A stretch of 64,000 bases of DNA from Sphagnum compactum (GCA_965153455.1 OZ234495.1:8490875-8554874); one strand, 5' to 3'; counted from the first letter of the stretch, positions 22,357-33,637 are shown. Notes: generated from the sequence alone by a model not told the origin. A program made the numbers and translations.

Positions 22357-24260
22357 ATGGGGTCGCTTAGTATGACCGAGAACTGCAACGAGACTGAGGA
22401 GAAAGGGAGCGAACCCGGCGAGAACAGCTGGAGCGAGATCACAGTGGAGAAAGGAGACGATAATACCGGCGAGAACGGGAGCGAGATCACCGCGGAGAAA
22501 GGAGACGACAATACCGGCGAGAACTGGAGCGAGTGTGCAGAGAAAGGAGATGAGGCCGTGGAGGAAGATGACGACACGGGCGAGAAGTGGAGCGGGATAG
22601 TGGAGAGGACCATATCAGCACCGGTGAGCAAAGTGTGGGACATAGCATCCAACTTCTGGGAGTTCCCTAATTTGTTGACGATCGAGCCGGTGGAGGGAGA
22701 AAGCGGAGTGGCGGGCTGCATTAGGAGGGTGTCAAATCTGCCGGGCCGCACAGACACGGAAGAATGTCAGTGGGCGACACAGAAGCTGGCTGCCATCGAC
22801 ACGGAGCAACGTGTTTTCTCTTACGAGTTTGTGGAGAGCAACACTGGCCTCCAACCTGGTTACTACTCTACCTTCCAGGTATTGAGAAATCCTAGAGCTC
22901 TTTGATCATGTTCCCAATTGCTGCTGAATTCTTTTGAATCCATGGACCTGCACTGGAACCATGTAACTATGATCGGCAACCATATATATGCATGAGCCCT
23001 AACTATGTTGTAGATCACATCACATAATTCTTTCTCTTCTTCCTATTTTGCTACTATATATGATGATCAGCCTAACAAGGATGGTCCAATATTCCGTGTA
23101 GGAATTCTAGACTGGATCTCATTCTACTGAAACTGTTGTGGATCATACGGCCCTCAAGAGGTTCACTTGTGGGTTGTTATGTATCAAATATGGTGTGTAA
23201 TTAGAGACTAAACTGGACTGGTGGAAAGGACTAGTCTTCACACTGGTGTCCACGCTATCAGGCACACTTCCATGGATTACTGGGAAGTAAGTATTCTGGA
23301 GTAGTCAGAAAGGTCACAGTAGTCAAATAAACCAATTGAAAGAGACATATCGCTTCAACAACTAGGCATCAACAGGTGATGCCTGTTGATCATACTAGCT
23401 TTGATCAAAGCGTTTCAATTACTAGTGAAGTCTATGATCTTGGCATAGTACTTCAATGGATCATGTCCACTAGACTGTACACCTCTTCTGCATTCGTTGC
23501 CTGCCTTTCAATGTGTGACTCCAGTAGAACTAGAAGCATTACAAATTTTGTAGTTCTAAGGATTTATTTTAGTGCTCGAGAGACTCAAGAAGTGTAGGAT
23601 GCATAATTTTAGTGACGAGAAATTTAGAGGAATTGGTATATATGGGAAGCATAACTCCCTCATTTTTTTTCCTTATTCTTTTTTTCTTGGTGCTAATAAC
23701 TACTTCCTATCCTTAGAACTATTTCATTCCTTTCTTAATAAATACCTCACTCTTTTCCCTACCCACCAACATGGATATGAAAAGACAAATGTTATAACAT
23801 GTGCCTTTTCATGTGCATGATACTTATATTAATTCAAATTAAATTTGACATTGACACAAATAATGATAAACTATTGAAAACGTCCATATGGCAACATAAT
23901 AAGAGAGAAGGAAAGAAAAAAGAAAGTTGATCGTCACTGGTAGTGGGCAGCAGCGCGGAGCCCAAGTTAGTAATATGCTTGGAAGGAAAAATAATCTGCA
24001 ATATGGATATATATAAATATGGTTGTCAATCACACCGTAAGTTAGTTTTTGTGGAGCTGTGTGCGCAGGCAAAGGAAGTGGACCAAGAAAAGACGTCGGT
24101 GCGCTGGGCATTTCGGTTTGGCCCAACACAAGAAGGAGCAGAACATTTAGTCCCCTTCATCATGAGTGGGACAGACATGTATATTCAGGAGCTGGAGAAG
24201 TTGGCTAATAATTCTCATGAGTTAGAAGAAGAAGAAAAAGAAGAAGTTGTTGCAGCCTAA
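22357..24260 (+). CDS. START-like / polyketide cyclase-dehydrase (Bet v 1-fold) protein, two exons
   Basis: Exons 22,357-22,878 and 24,069-24,260 join in phase 0 (CCAG|GTATTG...TGCGCAG|GCA) to give 237 residues. Residues 1-78 are acidic and contain 16-residue repeats (SEITVEKGDDNTGENG, SEITAEKGDDNTGENW, then a looser third). Residues 79-237 look like a helix-grip ligand-binding domain: an N-terminal strand (WSGIVERTISAP), helix (VSKVWDIASNFWEFPNLL), then VEGESGVAGCIRRV, RVFSYEFVESNTG, YYSTFQ and, in exon 2, VRWAFRFGP with a C-terminal helix (FIMSGTDMYIQELEKLA). The order fits the lachrymatory-factor-synthase-like/PYL-like branch of plant START-like proteins, which bind small hydrophobic ligands. 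The ATG at 22,357 is the first ATG in frame. Exon 1 is much richer in GC than its surroundings. The ligand and role are unknown. The 1.19-kb intron contains a transposon-like repeat. Confidence 0.75.
22432..22575 (+). repeat. 48-bp tandem repeat coding for an acidic 16-residue unit
   Basis: Units begin with AGCGAG at 22,432, 22,480 and 22,528, exactly 48 bp apart, with the core GAGAAAGGAGACGA and TACCGGCGAGAAC. The third unit diverges in its second half. The unit length is a multiple of three, so copy-number change keeps the frame. Confidence 0.85.
23655..23965 (+). repeat. Dispersed repeat family copy C, inside the START-like gene intron
   Basis: Shares ordered blocks with 15,790-16,105 and inverted 21,185-21,400: CCTTTTCATGTGCATGATAC, ATTCAAATTAAATTTGACAT and GATCGTCACTGGTAGTGGGC. 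It lies 100 bases before the exon-2 acceptor, on the same strand as copy A. Confidence 0.6.
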
Positions 24261-24925
24261 CACAAAAGTCACTAGTAATTCATGTCCCGAGCTAGTAGCA
24301 GCTTCACATGAGTCTAAGTACTGTTTTCTAGAAATTAAATGTGCTAGCTTAGAATAAGATGAGCTTCATATATATTATAGTTTGCCTAGTACCACTAGTA
24401 GCCTGCCCCATGATCATGATCTATTCTCTGTCTGATTTCAGCTCTGTATAAAAGCCACCTGCTTAGTTATATCATCATGAGTCAAATGGAACCTGGTGCA
24501 ATAACCAGGCTGCAGGCTGCAGCTTGATCTTAATTTGCACATCTTTCTTGCAGATCATATATATCTATATATATGGTTGGGAATATAATTAGCTTGATTC
24601 GTTTGGACTTAGGATTGCAAGAACCATCAGCTTCAGCAGAGCTTGGGTAAGTACTTCGTGGCCTTGTGGAATTTTGCGTTTTGAGTTCAGTGATGAGGAG
24701 AAATAAAGCTTTTGTTGACACCCTGCAAGTTATAAGCCTGCATACCATTAGATCATAGTCAGGCACTGATATATAATCTCCATGCCAGGTGAAGAAGTGA
24801 TTCCAGATGCACATAGACGTTGCTATTGCAAGCAGTACACTGCATTTTTATTTTTATTTTTTTCTGACTGCCTTTTGCCAGTCCAAGATGTGTCTGGTGG
24901 CTCCTGTTATGCAGGTGTTTGGTTG
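24261..24925. other. 3' flank of the START-like gene, no further gene
   Basis: AT-rich sequence with an AATAAG close to a plant near-upstream polyadenylation element at about 24,353, roughly 95 bases after the stop codon. No additional coding exon is recognised. Confidence 0.35.
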
Positions 24926-24929
24926 TAAT

Positions 24930-24982
24930 GGACTAGGTTTTGGGCTTGTAATGCACACCTAGTCCAAATTACAAGCCCAAAA
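24930..24982. repeat. Interleaved inverted repeats (pseudoknot-type order)
   Basis: Two perfect inverted repeats are interleaved: GGACTAGGT (24,930-24,938) with ACCTAGTCC (24,957-24,965), and TTTTGGGCTTGTAAT (24,938-24,952) with ATTACAAGCCCAAAA (24,968-24,982). The order A-B-A'-B' allows either of two hairpins or, in RNA, an H-type pseudoknot. It may be the core of a small MITE, since the surrounding GGTGTTTGGTTGTAATGG resembles such ends. Confidence 0.75.
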
Positions 24983-25429
24983 TGTGTATTACAGGGGTCC
25001 AAAGTGTGTCAGGCCAAGGGCAGACAAGGGAAAAAAAAAGAAAAGAGGAGCAAGCAGTATTTTTGTACTGCCTACAACAAGTATATGCACATATAATGTG
25101 GGGGTCTGCTGGCCACCAGAACATTTCAGTGATTAGATCTGTTGCCTCAATTAGCAGAGCAATATATTTATATACTAGAAAGAACTTTACATGCTTAGTG
25201 CTCCAAACTTTCCAAAGATAATCTTACATTCTACAACAACAATATTAATACTTCAGTTCAAAACCATTAAACATGCAACACTGATTATATTCAGTCAAAT
25301 TAACTCACCTTAGTTCATAGACCAAGCATAATACATGCAAACATTCAAGATGCAGAAAATTAGTACTCTAAAAGCTCCCTGGCAATATATTGTGTTCTTT
25401 TCCTTGACACAGTCCACAACATTGTGGGG

Positions 25430-25504
25430 GGCAGTTCTTTGAACTTTTTAGAACTGTATGTTTGGGTTTTTCTAATTGTTAAAAACCCAAATCAAAGAAC
25501 CGCC
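25430..25504. repeat. 75-bp foldback (nested hairpin)
   Basis: Outer arms GGCAGTTCTTTGA (25,430-25,442) and TCAAAGAACCGCC (25,492-25,504) pair at 12 of 13 positions. Inner arms TTTGGGTTTTT (25,461-25,471) and AAAAACCCAAA (25,481-25,491) pair perfectly around a 9-base loop. Related GGTTCTTTGATT/CAAAGAACC pieces occur near 18,270, 25,560 and 28,890-29,030. Confidence 0.6.
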
Positions 25505-27340
25505 GGTTCTGGGTATTTGAAAAATATTCAAAATCAAAGAGTCCCTGGTTCAGAGTATTTCAAAACCCAATCAAAGAGATAACTTGCAAAGAACCAGTGA
25601 TTTTCTTGGCGATCATTTGACTTTTTTGAAACATTGAGAACCACAGTTGTGTATCAGAATCAGGTATTTGATTATATGAGAACCGTGATCACTTCAAATG
25701 GTTATCATCATCAAATCATGGGTGTTTTTGTTGTGCCAATCCTTTGCAAATGGATTTTGTTAAGTTGACAAATAAGATTTGAAGACCATCAATGGATGCA
25801 ATTGCAATAACAAGAAATATGCTTGTTAGTATGAAGGCATGGTAATTCAATGTACAATACTTAAGAACTGCCCTGATACCCGGAAAGGGTTTGGTGCAGT
25901 GTCTAATAACCGCCCAACACTCTACAGTCTACACCCAAGTTATCAAACAGCAAGCAGAGTGATGAGAGAACGCTTTGGACAGAAGCTCATACCATAATAC
26001 ATTTTATAATCAATAGGTACATTCACAATAAAAGGGACTAGAAAAAAAAGAAGGTAAATCAAGTTGTGAAAACTACAAAATAAATAGGTATGTCTATGTG
26101 ATGTCATTTGAAAGTCATAATAACAATGGAATTGTGCTAAATCACTATATGAATGGTGAGATTTTCAACTTGAAAAGCCATGTTACATTCAATTTTAGAT
26201 TTTAGTTTAAGTTAAAAACTTTTGAAATTGAGCATGTAATGTTGCATCAAATGATGTCCATTTTGCAAAATACCTCCAAATAATTGTATAAACTCAAACT
26301 ATATATAAACTTGTTAACATTCAATATCTTTGAACGCTAAAAAACTACCAACCACATTAAAAATGGTCACTATTGGAAAAAACATTTGTCAAGTTTTTTG
26401 AATTTTCTAATATGTTTAAATTTCATGAGTCCTTCAAGTCACATGAAAGTAGTGTAATGTACATGATATATCAAGCAAAATTTTAGTTTATAATAGAAAA
26501 AATGATTGCATGATATACAAGTAAATGTGTTTTTGTTATGATATGACCATTTTTCAAATGTACCACAAACTAGTTGTTCCCTTTTGGGACCTGGAGTGGA
26601 GGTAGGCCTAACTTCCAATTTTATGAAGGGTATTCATATTTTTCGTCTTTCAATTGTTGGGTCATTTTTTTTCTTTTTTCTACCAAGTAAATTGGATGTG
26701 CAATGCATGGTCATAGTCAAGAAGGAACAAAACAAAATTTTGTTTCAAAACCCTTTTAAATTGATGTTCAATAAATATAATAAACAATGCAAAGTGGGTG
26801 AAGGGCATCTCAATTCATATTTTTATAAAAAATCAAAATTCTATAAGGTGTGTAATGATTCTAAAAGTAATGTGTGTTTTAATATTGTGGTTGGTTTTGG
26901 AAATTGAAACACCAAAATCCAATTAACATTCATTGGAATTTGGATTGCCTATTATTGATTTTATTAATTAGATGTGGGTACATCTCATATTAATTCTTAA
27001 AAAAATCTAAACTTTGAAACAATCATGGTCTGGGTTGCTTGTAGTGCGCTACTGTACTTCCTTTGTTGCTTGTTTTGGCACTTCAATAAAAACTGCTACT
27101 ATTACTAATAATGATGACCCACCACCATTCTATCCATCATGTGATCATGGAATCAAACATCACATAAATCAGCTATGAGCATTACATTATAAATGTAAAG
27201 AATCATGTACAGAATCAAAGGGTTTCTTTTTTTTTTGTGTTACTTCAGCCTAGTTTTTACTTTTGAAAGTTTCTATCATCTATTTAACACGCACAATAAT
27301 AGCTACTCAAATTTGTTATAGTCCTCTTGTAAGCCTTTGG
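25505..27340. other. Intergenic, no gene seen
   Basis: AT-rich with repeated CAAAGAACC-type fragments at 25,505-25,640. The longest open stretch (about 26,584-26,907, +) has low-complexity Phe/Lys/Asn-rich translation and no recognisable domain, so I do not call it a gene. Confidence 0.4.
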
Positions 27341-27348
27341 ATAGGCTG

Positions 27349-27700
27349 CTTGTATAGCAAGCAAGCAAGCAAGCTCCAGAACGTTGAAATCTCATCCTTT
27401 CTCAAAGAATTGTTGCTCCTCTTCATCACTGCACCGTGAAAGAAAACACAAATAAATTTCACCACCTATTGTACTTATGGCAGCAAGAAAAAATGAACCC
27501 AAACCTTCCCTTATTGTAATTATGGCCACAAGGACAAGTTGCTTGTACAAGCAACCAAGCTCTAAAATGCCGAAATCTCATCCTTTGTCAAAGAACTCTT
27601 GCTCATCTTCATCATTGCATCGTGAGAGAAAACGTAAATAAATCCTACCACCTACTGTACTTATGGAAGCAAGAAAAAACGAACCCACCTCGACCACCTA
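27349..27700. repeat. Imperfect tandem duplication, about 186 bp
   Basis: GAAATCTCATCCTTTCTCAA at 27,386 recurs as GAAATCTCATCCTTTGTCAA at 27,572. CACCTATTGTACTTATGG recurs as CACCTACTGTACTTATGG and again, shortened, near 27,693. The region is non-coding. Confidence 0.7.
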
Positions 27701-29148
27701 CTATACTTATGACAACATGAAAAAACAGATAGCTATTGTCGATGTAAGTATTGACTGTCACAATAATTCAAGGGCTGTGAAAGGTAGGTAGCAAGAAAAA
27801 AAAAATTATTGTGAAGATGCTTGTGGCCACATGGCACTCTGAAATTTCAGATTGCGTTTTGAGCCAAGCCTACCTCCATTAAATATGGACATTTTGAAAA
27901 TAAATGTTTATTCACCAATGATAATCACACAATTATGCACATATAATGTTAATTCTTGCCATAACAAATAACATTTTTAATCAATTTGTATAACACATTT
28001 TTCATAAGGTGATGCTCAAATGCAAAGAAGGACTTCAATGCAACCATCCCAATCTATGGCATCAATCTATCCATGTATTGGCTCAAGACTATTGGCTCCT
28101 TTTATTATGAATACACCAATTTTGGGTGGTTACACTACTACAAAATGTGGGTATAGTTCACTAGTCCCAGTTCACTAGACTAATGAATTCACTGCTTCTT
28201 CACTGGTCCCGGTTCACTACATTTAGTGAATTCACTCAAAATCCAATGAAATCACTTGGCGTACAGGTACACCTTTTGTTGTAATGTTATTAAAAAATGT
28301 TACAAACCCTCACCAATTATAAATAATTCATGCATATACCCATGTACCTAGTGAAAGGGAATTTGGAAACAAGGCAATTAGGTTTAGGATATGCAAAAAA
28401 TGTTGAAAGATTGCAATGGAGGTAGATAATATAATGTGAAATATCACCTTCTTCATTTAATGAGTAGGTGATTTGAGTTCTCTACAATCTTGCCATTCAT
28501 GTGGCTCAATTATATGCGGTAATTTAGTCCATCGGTTATCTAGCCCATCCATTTTAGTTTAAGGCAAGTGATAAATTTTATAATTACATTTGCCGTTGGT
28601 GTTATAATGAAACTAATTTTTGTGGGTGCGACAATTTCAAGTGAGAAATGGCCATATATGGGATTCTTGTATATGCTAAGGCTTGTAATGGGATGTGACA
28701 CAATGCTGAAGAAATGCATAATGATGTTTTGCAAAGAACCATTTAAGATTGATGTGGCTTCTCTATCAAAAGACTTCATGTAATGTGGTTAGTAGTTGGG
28801 ATGCATGCATGGGAATTGTAAGTCCCTTATTTTATATATTTTGGTTACACAAGTTTATAACCGTCACAAATTTGTAACATTTCAAGGTTCTTTAGTCCAA
28901 AGAACTACTGCATATACCCATAGGTTTTTGGGTTTAAAGATAACCGAAGTTATAACCAACCTTCACAATTGAAAATTGAAAAACCCTGAACCAACTAGGT
29001 TCTTTGATTTCTGATTTTTTTCAAAAAACCAAAACTAGTGGTTGTTTGATTTTGAAATATTTTGAAGAGTTGGAACTTGTGGTTTTTTAAAACATCAAAT
29101 AAAAACACCAACACTAGCATACAAAATCAAATATGGTGGTGGTGAAAA
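27701..29148. other. Intergenic, no gene seen
   Basis: No supported gene. Two similar blocks TTCACTAGTCCCAGTTCACTA (about 28,157) and TTCACTGGTCCCGGTTCACTA (about 28,198) lie 40 bp apart after a CACTACTACAAAA sequence. Fragments of the GGTTCTTTGATT family fill 28,886-29,100. Confidence 0.4.
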
Positions 29149-29160
29149 GTGGTGATGGTG

Positions 29161-30133
29161 TGATGAGAAATTAGGGGATGAAACCCTAATGGATATGTAC
29201 AGTACCATCATATGTCAAAAGTTGAAAGCGACAAAATTTCAATAGTTGATGGTGACTGATGCTGGGTCTTGTGAGTTTTTGTTTTTGTGTTATCTTTTTT
29301 TTTGTAGGTTATGAGCTTGCTATAATCTTTATGAATGGCAACATTCAATCTAGTGCGGCTTTCCTTATGGGTGAGCTATGTGTGGTGTGGAGCGGCTAGT
29401 CAGATCTTTGTTTTTGGATGTTAATCAAGCACGAACGAAGGTTGAAGCTTATAAAGGGCCACAAAGTTTTTACTAAAGGCAACTAAATTTTTTGGAGTTG
29501 TTGTTTTTGGTTAGTTTTTGGTTTTCTAGGTTTTTGCTTTGGAAAATTTCTGGGACAGACTTGAAAGAAAAATGCTTAATGGTGTGGATTACATCAGTTT
29601 TGGGGGATGATAAATCTTCCGCTACACTATGCATCCTTAAGAGAGACAATTTCACAATAGAAGTAGGAGCTTGTGATTGAAGGAATGATGATGATAACAA
29701 AGGATCTTGAAAGTGACTAAGCTTGGCAAACAGAGTTATGTGGGATTAAGTGGGTATTAGGGAGAATAATGCTTGAATATTTTAGGATTTTTGGATGCAC
29801 ATTGTGTATTTGTTCTTGGTGTTGTTTCATCTATGAGTACAATAGGGGTAATGGGTTGCATTTGACAAATCTTTTCGTATTTTGTTGGGTGATAGGAGTT
29901 TGTGAGGATGGGCCCTTCTATTTTGCCAAAACTATTAATGGAAGCTCATGAGAAAAAGATTGAAGCGTTTTAACCCCATAGGCTCTTAGAATTTAATTTC
30001 TAATTTGATCAAAGTAGTGAATTTGTCCTAATCATCAAATTTGATGATTCTATTGATTGTGCAAGTTATATGGATCATCTTCAATGACTGTGGATATTTG
30101 GATGTGAAGGGAACTTTTTTATGCCCTTGTTGT
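29161..30133 (+). repeat. 5' LTR of the Ty3/gypsy element
   Basis: Begins near TGATGAGAAATTAGGGGATG and ends at TTATGCCCTTGTTGT just before the primer site. It matches 37,347-38,422 along its whole length. Relative to the 3' copy it lacks about 97 bp after TTTGACAAATCTT (near 29,873). Confidence 0.8.
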
Positions 30134-30146
30134 TGGTATCAAAGCA
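30134..30146 (+). other. Primer binding site (initiator tRNA-Met type)
   Basis: TGGTATCAAAGC immediately follows the 5' LTR and differs at one position from the TGGTATCAGAGC primer site commonly complementary to plant initiator tRNA-Met. Confidence 0.8.
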
Positions 30147-30414
30147 ATACAATCCAGCAGGTGATGTCGTAGTCATACCAAGCATTGGGGAGCTGTTGCT
30201 ATTAAGATAAAGAATAGAATTACAATTGCAAAATTTGACCAGTGTTAGTTTGAAGGGCATCCACCTCTTGGTACTCTAGTGATCTGCATTTCTAGTTTTG
30301 TTATAACTAAAATAATAGGATTTGATCCCAAAGAAGCGAGGAAAGGAGACCTTGCAATTGGTGTAACTTTGTCAAGATTTTTCATTGGAGCAACAGTATG
30401 GTTGAAGGTTTCAC

Positions 30415-31480
30415 ATGATGATTGGAGCTAGTTCCTCCTCAACACAAGTAACTCCAAGTTCTTCTACCAATCTAAATGGCCATATTGTCAGAAGTGAGAG
30501 ATCTTGTAGACTTCATGAGGAAACCAATAGTATTCCTAGATTAGGGGATATTTAGTTGTGTGTAGATTCACCATTGTTAAAAGGAGGTGCAAGATTCTTC
30601 TACCAATCTAGATGGCCATATTGTTAGAAGTGAGAGATCTTGTAGACTTCATGAGGAAACCAATAGTATTCCTAGACTAGGGGATATTTGGTTGTGTGTA
30701 GATTCACCATTGTTAAAAGGAGGTGCAAGATTCTTCTACCAATCTAGATGGCCATATTGTTAGAAGTGAGAGATCTTGTAGACTTCATGAGGAAACCAAT
30801 AGTATTCTTAGACTAGGGGATATTTGGTTGTGTGCAGATTCACCATTGTTAGAAGGAGGTGCAAGATTCTTCAAGCCTAAACACAATAATGAATTTAAAG
30901 AAGGAGATAAGATCATTAAAGTAAAGTTGTTAGGAGCTACTGCATGTGTGTTAAGTTGGAAGTTTTATAACAGTGCAGAAGGGAGATTAAACTGGGTCTA
31001 TATAAGTGTTGATGAAATAAGTTTCAGTAGCAAGATAGAAGGTAACCATCTTTTTGCAATGGAAATTGAAGAAAAGCGTAGGTTGAACTTGCCAAAGATT
31101 TGAGAAGAGGAAATCCTGGCAACTAGGATGAATGGAGTGCAACTACCAAGCACGAGGCAAACAACCTACCGCAAATAAACCTCCTAACCATTACAAATTC
31201 ACTTTTCTACATAGAAAAAATGAGAAACGTCCCCCATATGTTGGTGATATTTGGGTTCTCAAATTGCTTATAGATTCTAATAGATGTGTAAGAATATTCA
31301 TGCTAGGATGGAAAAATTGTTTCAACCTGGTGATAGGCTAGTAAGAGTGGAACATGCTAGTGTAACTTCTAAACTATTGAGTTGGAAGTTGGAAGTTGAT
31401 GGAAATGGGGTTACATTAGTGGGAAGACCACGCAGACTTTTGTGTTTATCCTTTGAGATAGGTTTTAGGTGTAATCAGTG
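30415..31480 (+). pseudogene. Gypsy N-terminal coding region with an unrecognised duplicated module
   Basis: From an ATG near 30,415 (MMIGASSSSTQV) the ancestral frame runs into the 136-bp repeat (HIVRSERSCRLHEETNS). Module 1 lies at about 30,810-31,060: GDIWLCADSPLL, then FKEGDKIIKV, CVLSWKFYN. Module 2 lies at about 31,235-31,470: GDIWVLKLLIDS, then, after a frameshift near 31,290, FQPGDRLVRVEHAS and LLSWKLEVDGNG. The shared pattern is GDIW...GD(K/R)..(K/R)V...LSWK. I do not recognise this domain; it sits where the matrix/capsid N-terminus would be. It is not functional in this copy. Confidence 0.5.
30459..30866 (+). repeat. Three tandem copies of a 136-bp unit in the gypsy 5' coding region
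   Basis: Units begin with TTCTTCTACCAATCTA at 30,459, 30,595 and 30,731, and the next boundary is at 30,867, so each is exactly 136 bp. The copies are nearly identical. Since 136 is not a multiple of three, the triplication breaks the frame that starts at the ATG near 30,415. The first two copies also differ at a TAG/TGG codon (GATATTTAG versus GATATTTGG). Confidence 0.9.
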
Positions 31481-31512
31481 ACACAATTATATTTCTAACC
31501 AGTGAATATATC

Positions 31513-32075
31513 ATGACCAATCGTAATGGAATGGACAAGTCTTTTTGTGGAAAGGAATTTGAAGACATTTTGGATTGGATCGAAAGGCTGGAGATGGCAT
31601 CTGAAGTACGAGGTTACGATGAAGTAAAGTTGTTCAAGATTGTTAAACTTAATCTACGGGGTAAGGCTAAGGACTGGTTTAAGAAATTGCAACCTGCTCC
31701 TTTAGATTGGAATGAGATGAAGACTAATATGTAGCAAAAATTTGGTGTTGTAGATCTTGATCAACTAAGGGTGAAGATGGACTCTGTCAAACATGAGCCA
31801 GATAGAAGGTACAATCCTACTTTGACCGACTGGATAAGTTATTTTAGGAGAGGGAAGATAAAGGACGATGAACAGAAAAGGTGCTTCCTTGCTCATCTAC
31901 GGCCAAAAATAAAAAAAAATAATATGGTGAGGACATATGCCAATGTTGAGGAAATTCTTGTAGTAGCCAAGGATGTTGAGCAAGTTTTTAGTGAGCTAGG
32001 TGAGATTCCATTTGAACCACTCAAGGAGGAACAAAAGGAAGGTATGCACAATGACACATTATTGGAAAAGTAAGT
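31513..32075 (+). pseudogene. Gypsy gag (capsid-like) region
   Basis: FCGKEFEDILDWIERLEMAS, LFKIVKLNLRGKAKDWFKKL and WNEMKTNM are typical of plant retrotransposon gag (the Retrotrans_gag pattern with a conserved WF). A TAG follows at 31,732, then the frame resumes with QKFGVVDLDQLRVKMDSVKH and CFLAHLRPKI, to a stop at 32,071-32,073. The protein would assemble virus-like particles. The stop and a shifted continuation show that it is broken. Confidence 0.7.
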
Positions 32076-32162
32076 GTCTGCTTTGAATGAATTTTTCATC
32101 AATTTCTTTTGAGGAACATCTTCTATTGTTGGAACAGTACCACTAGGAGCTAATAGTTCCAC

Positions 32163-32345
32163 CATGTGTTAGATTTGTAGAGCCAATGACCACATAGCCA
32201 TTACATGCCCGTGCATAGGAGACCTGAAGCCAAAATGTGTTAAATGTGGTCTACCACATAAGACGAAGAATTGTGGGCTAAAATGTGGGTATTGTTCTAG
32301 TATGGGACACATAGAAGATAGATGCTAGAAAAGAGCGAAAGATGG
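32163..32345 (+). pseudogene. Gag zinc knuckles (CCHC) of the gypsy element
   Basis: Three Cys/His knuckles follow each other: C-x2-C-x4-H-x4-C (ICRANDHIAITC, with a TAG between the first two Cys), C-x2-C-x3-H-x4-C (CVKCGLPHKTKNC) and C-x2-C-x4-H-x4-C (CGYCSSMGHIEDRC). This is the nucleic-acid-binding end of gag. Confidence 0.75.
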
Positions 32346-32759
32346 GAAGATATCATATGTTGCCAACAACTACTTGAAGGTTTTAGTTGATGATGAAAAA
32401 GCACGTTTGAGTAGTTGAATTGCTTATGTTGCACCAAACATGATATTTTTTCAGGGGCCAGGATTCCAAGGAGACATTTACTTATTGAAGTAGTTGAAGA
32501 TGAAACTACACATGACAAAAAAATAGTATTTGTGGAGCTAAGAAGGGGCTTTGCAATGAAATAAAAAATATTGATGCATTTCATCAAGGGAAAGATTTCA
32601 TGATCACCTATGGAAACCATTCTAGCAATACCATGAGAATTGGAATCTCTAGAAAGTCTTGTCAAAATGGCAAAGAAGAAAAGGGATGAAGGTTTCAAAT
32701 CGGTCAATTTGACCAAGGTGGAAGGACCACCTATAGTGCATAAAATCAACATACACAAG

Positions 32760-33225
32760 AATTCTCGTAGCAAAACACTACATCTGCTAGTTGAATTGAG
32801 CAATAACTTGCTTGAAGGACTAGTGGATACCGACACATCTATGTCAGTAATGTTTGTAGTCGTGGTTCATGAGTTAAGCATTATGCACTTAATATTTTGA
32901 TCCGAGGCATATAAAGTGGCATTTAGAATGGTTACGCAAGCTTTCCGTCATATCACCGATTTTCCCAATGAGAGTTGGGGATGTGCAATGTTTGATGACA
33001 TTCATGATAGTTGACACTAACAACTATGATTTGCTATTAGGTCTGGGATTTCTCATCAAGATTGGTGTAGTGGTGGATGTGGAAAAAGGTCTGATACAAA
33101 TTAGACAAGGACCTGGGAACAACATCCAAGTCTTGCCATTGAATATGGTAAACATGCTGCATCCTGTCTTGGAAGACAACAGTATGACTGAAAAAAACAA
33201 CCAAGGAAAAGCCTTGAGATTATGA
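32760..33225 (+). pseudogene. Gypsy aspartic protease
   Basis: LLVELSNNLLEGLVDTDTSM carries the protease active-site strand, but the expected D-T/S-G is D-T-D. Downstream FMIVDTNNYDLLLGLGFL and KIGVVVDVEKGLIQIRQGPG match the flap and C-terminal part of retrotransposon proteases. A stop near 32,898 lies between the two halves. The protease would cut the polyprotein; here it is inactive. Confidence 0.7.
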
Positions 33226-33637
33226 AGGATTGGGCCTTGGGAACCTAATGAGTGGAAAGAAAAGATGTTTGTACAAAACCAGAACAATTCATTATCATGA
33301 TGAATCTGAACCTATCATTTTTGATGATTCTGATGAAGACACAATAGTTGTGGTGGATGATGGACAATATGATCTGTTCCTGCCAACTAAAACAAGGGAG
33401 GATGAAGATTTGATGGACAATGGATTTGAAAACTTTGTGAAAAAAAAAGGTCTAAACTAGATCGTGCATTTGATCTTGGAAGAACAGGTTGACAACGTGC
33501 AATTTGATGAGATATTTGATTTTGAAGATTTTGAGGATTGGCTAAAGTGTGTTGCATAGGAGGAGTAGTTGCGAAATGAATAATTTCATATTGCAAGGTG
33601 TGCCCAAATGCCAGGGGTCTTTCAATTGGATGCATAA

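Noticed and set aside
22281-22757. 158-codon open frame antisense to START-like exon 1
   Set aside because: It is the shadow of a GC-rich repeat-containing exon, Ser/Pro/Phe-rich, without a domain.
28134-28230. CACTACTACAAAA followed by paired TTCACTAGTCCC blocks as a second CACTA element
   Set aside because: I found no matching inverted end or 3-bp target duplication, so the resemblance to a CACTA terminus may be chance.
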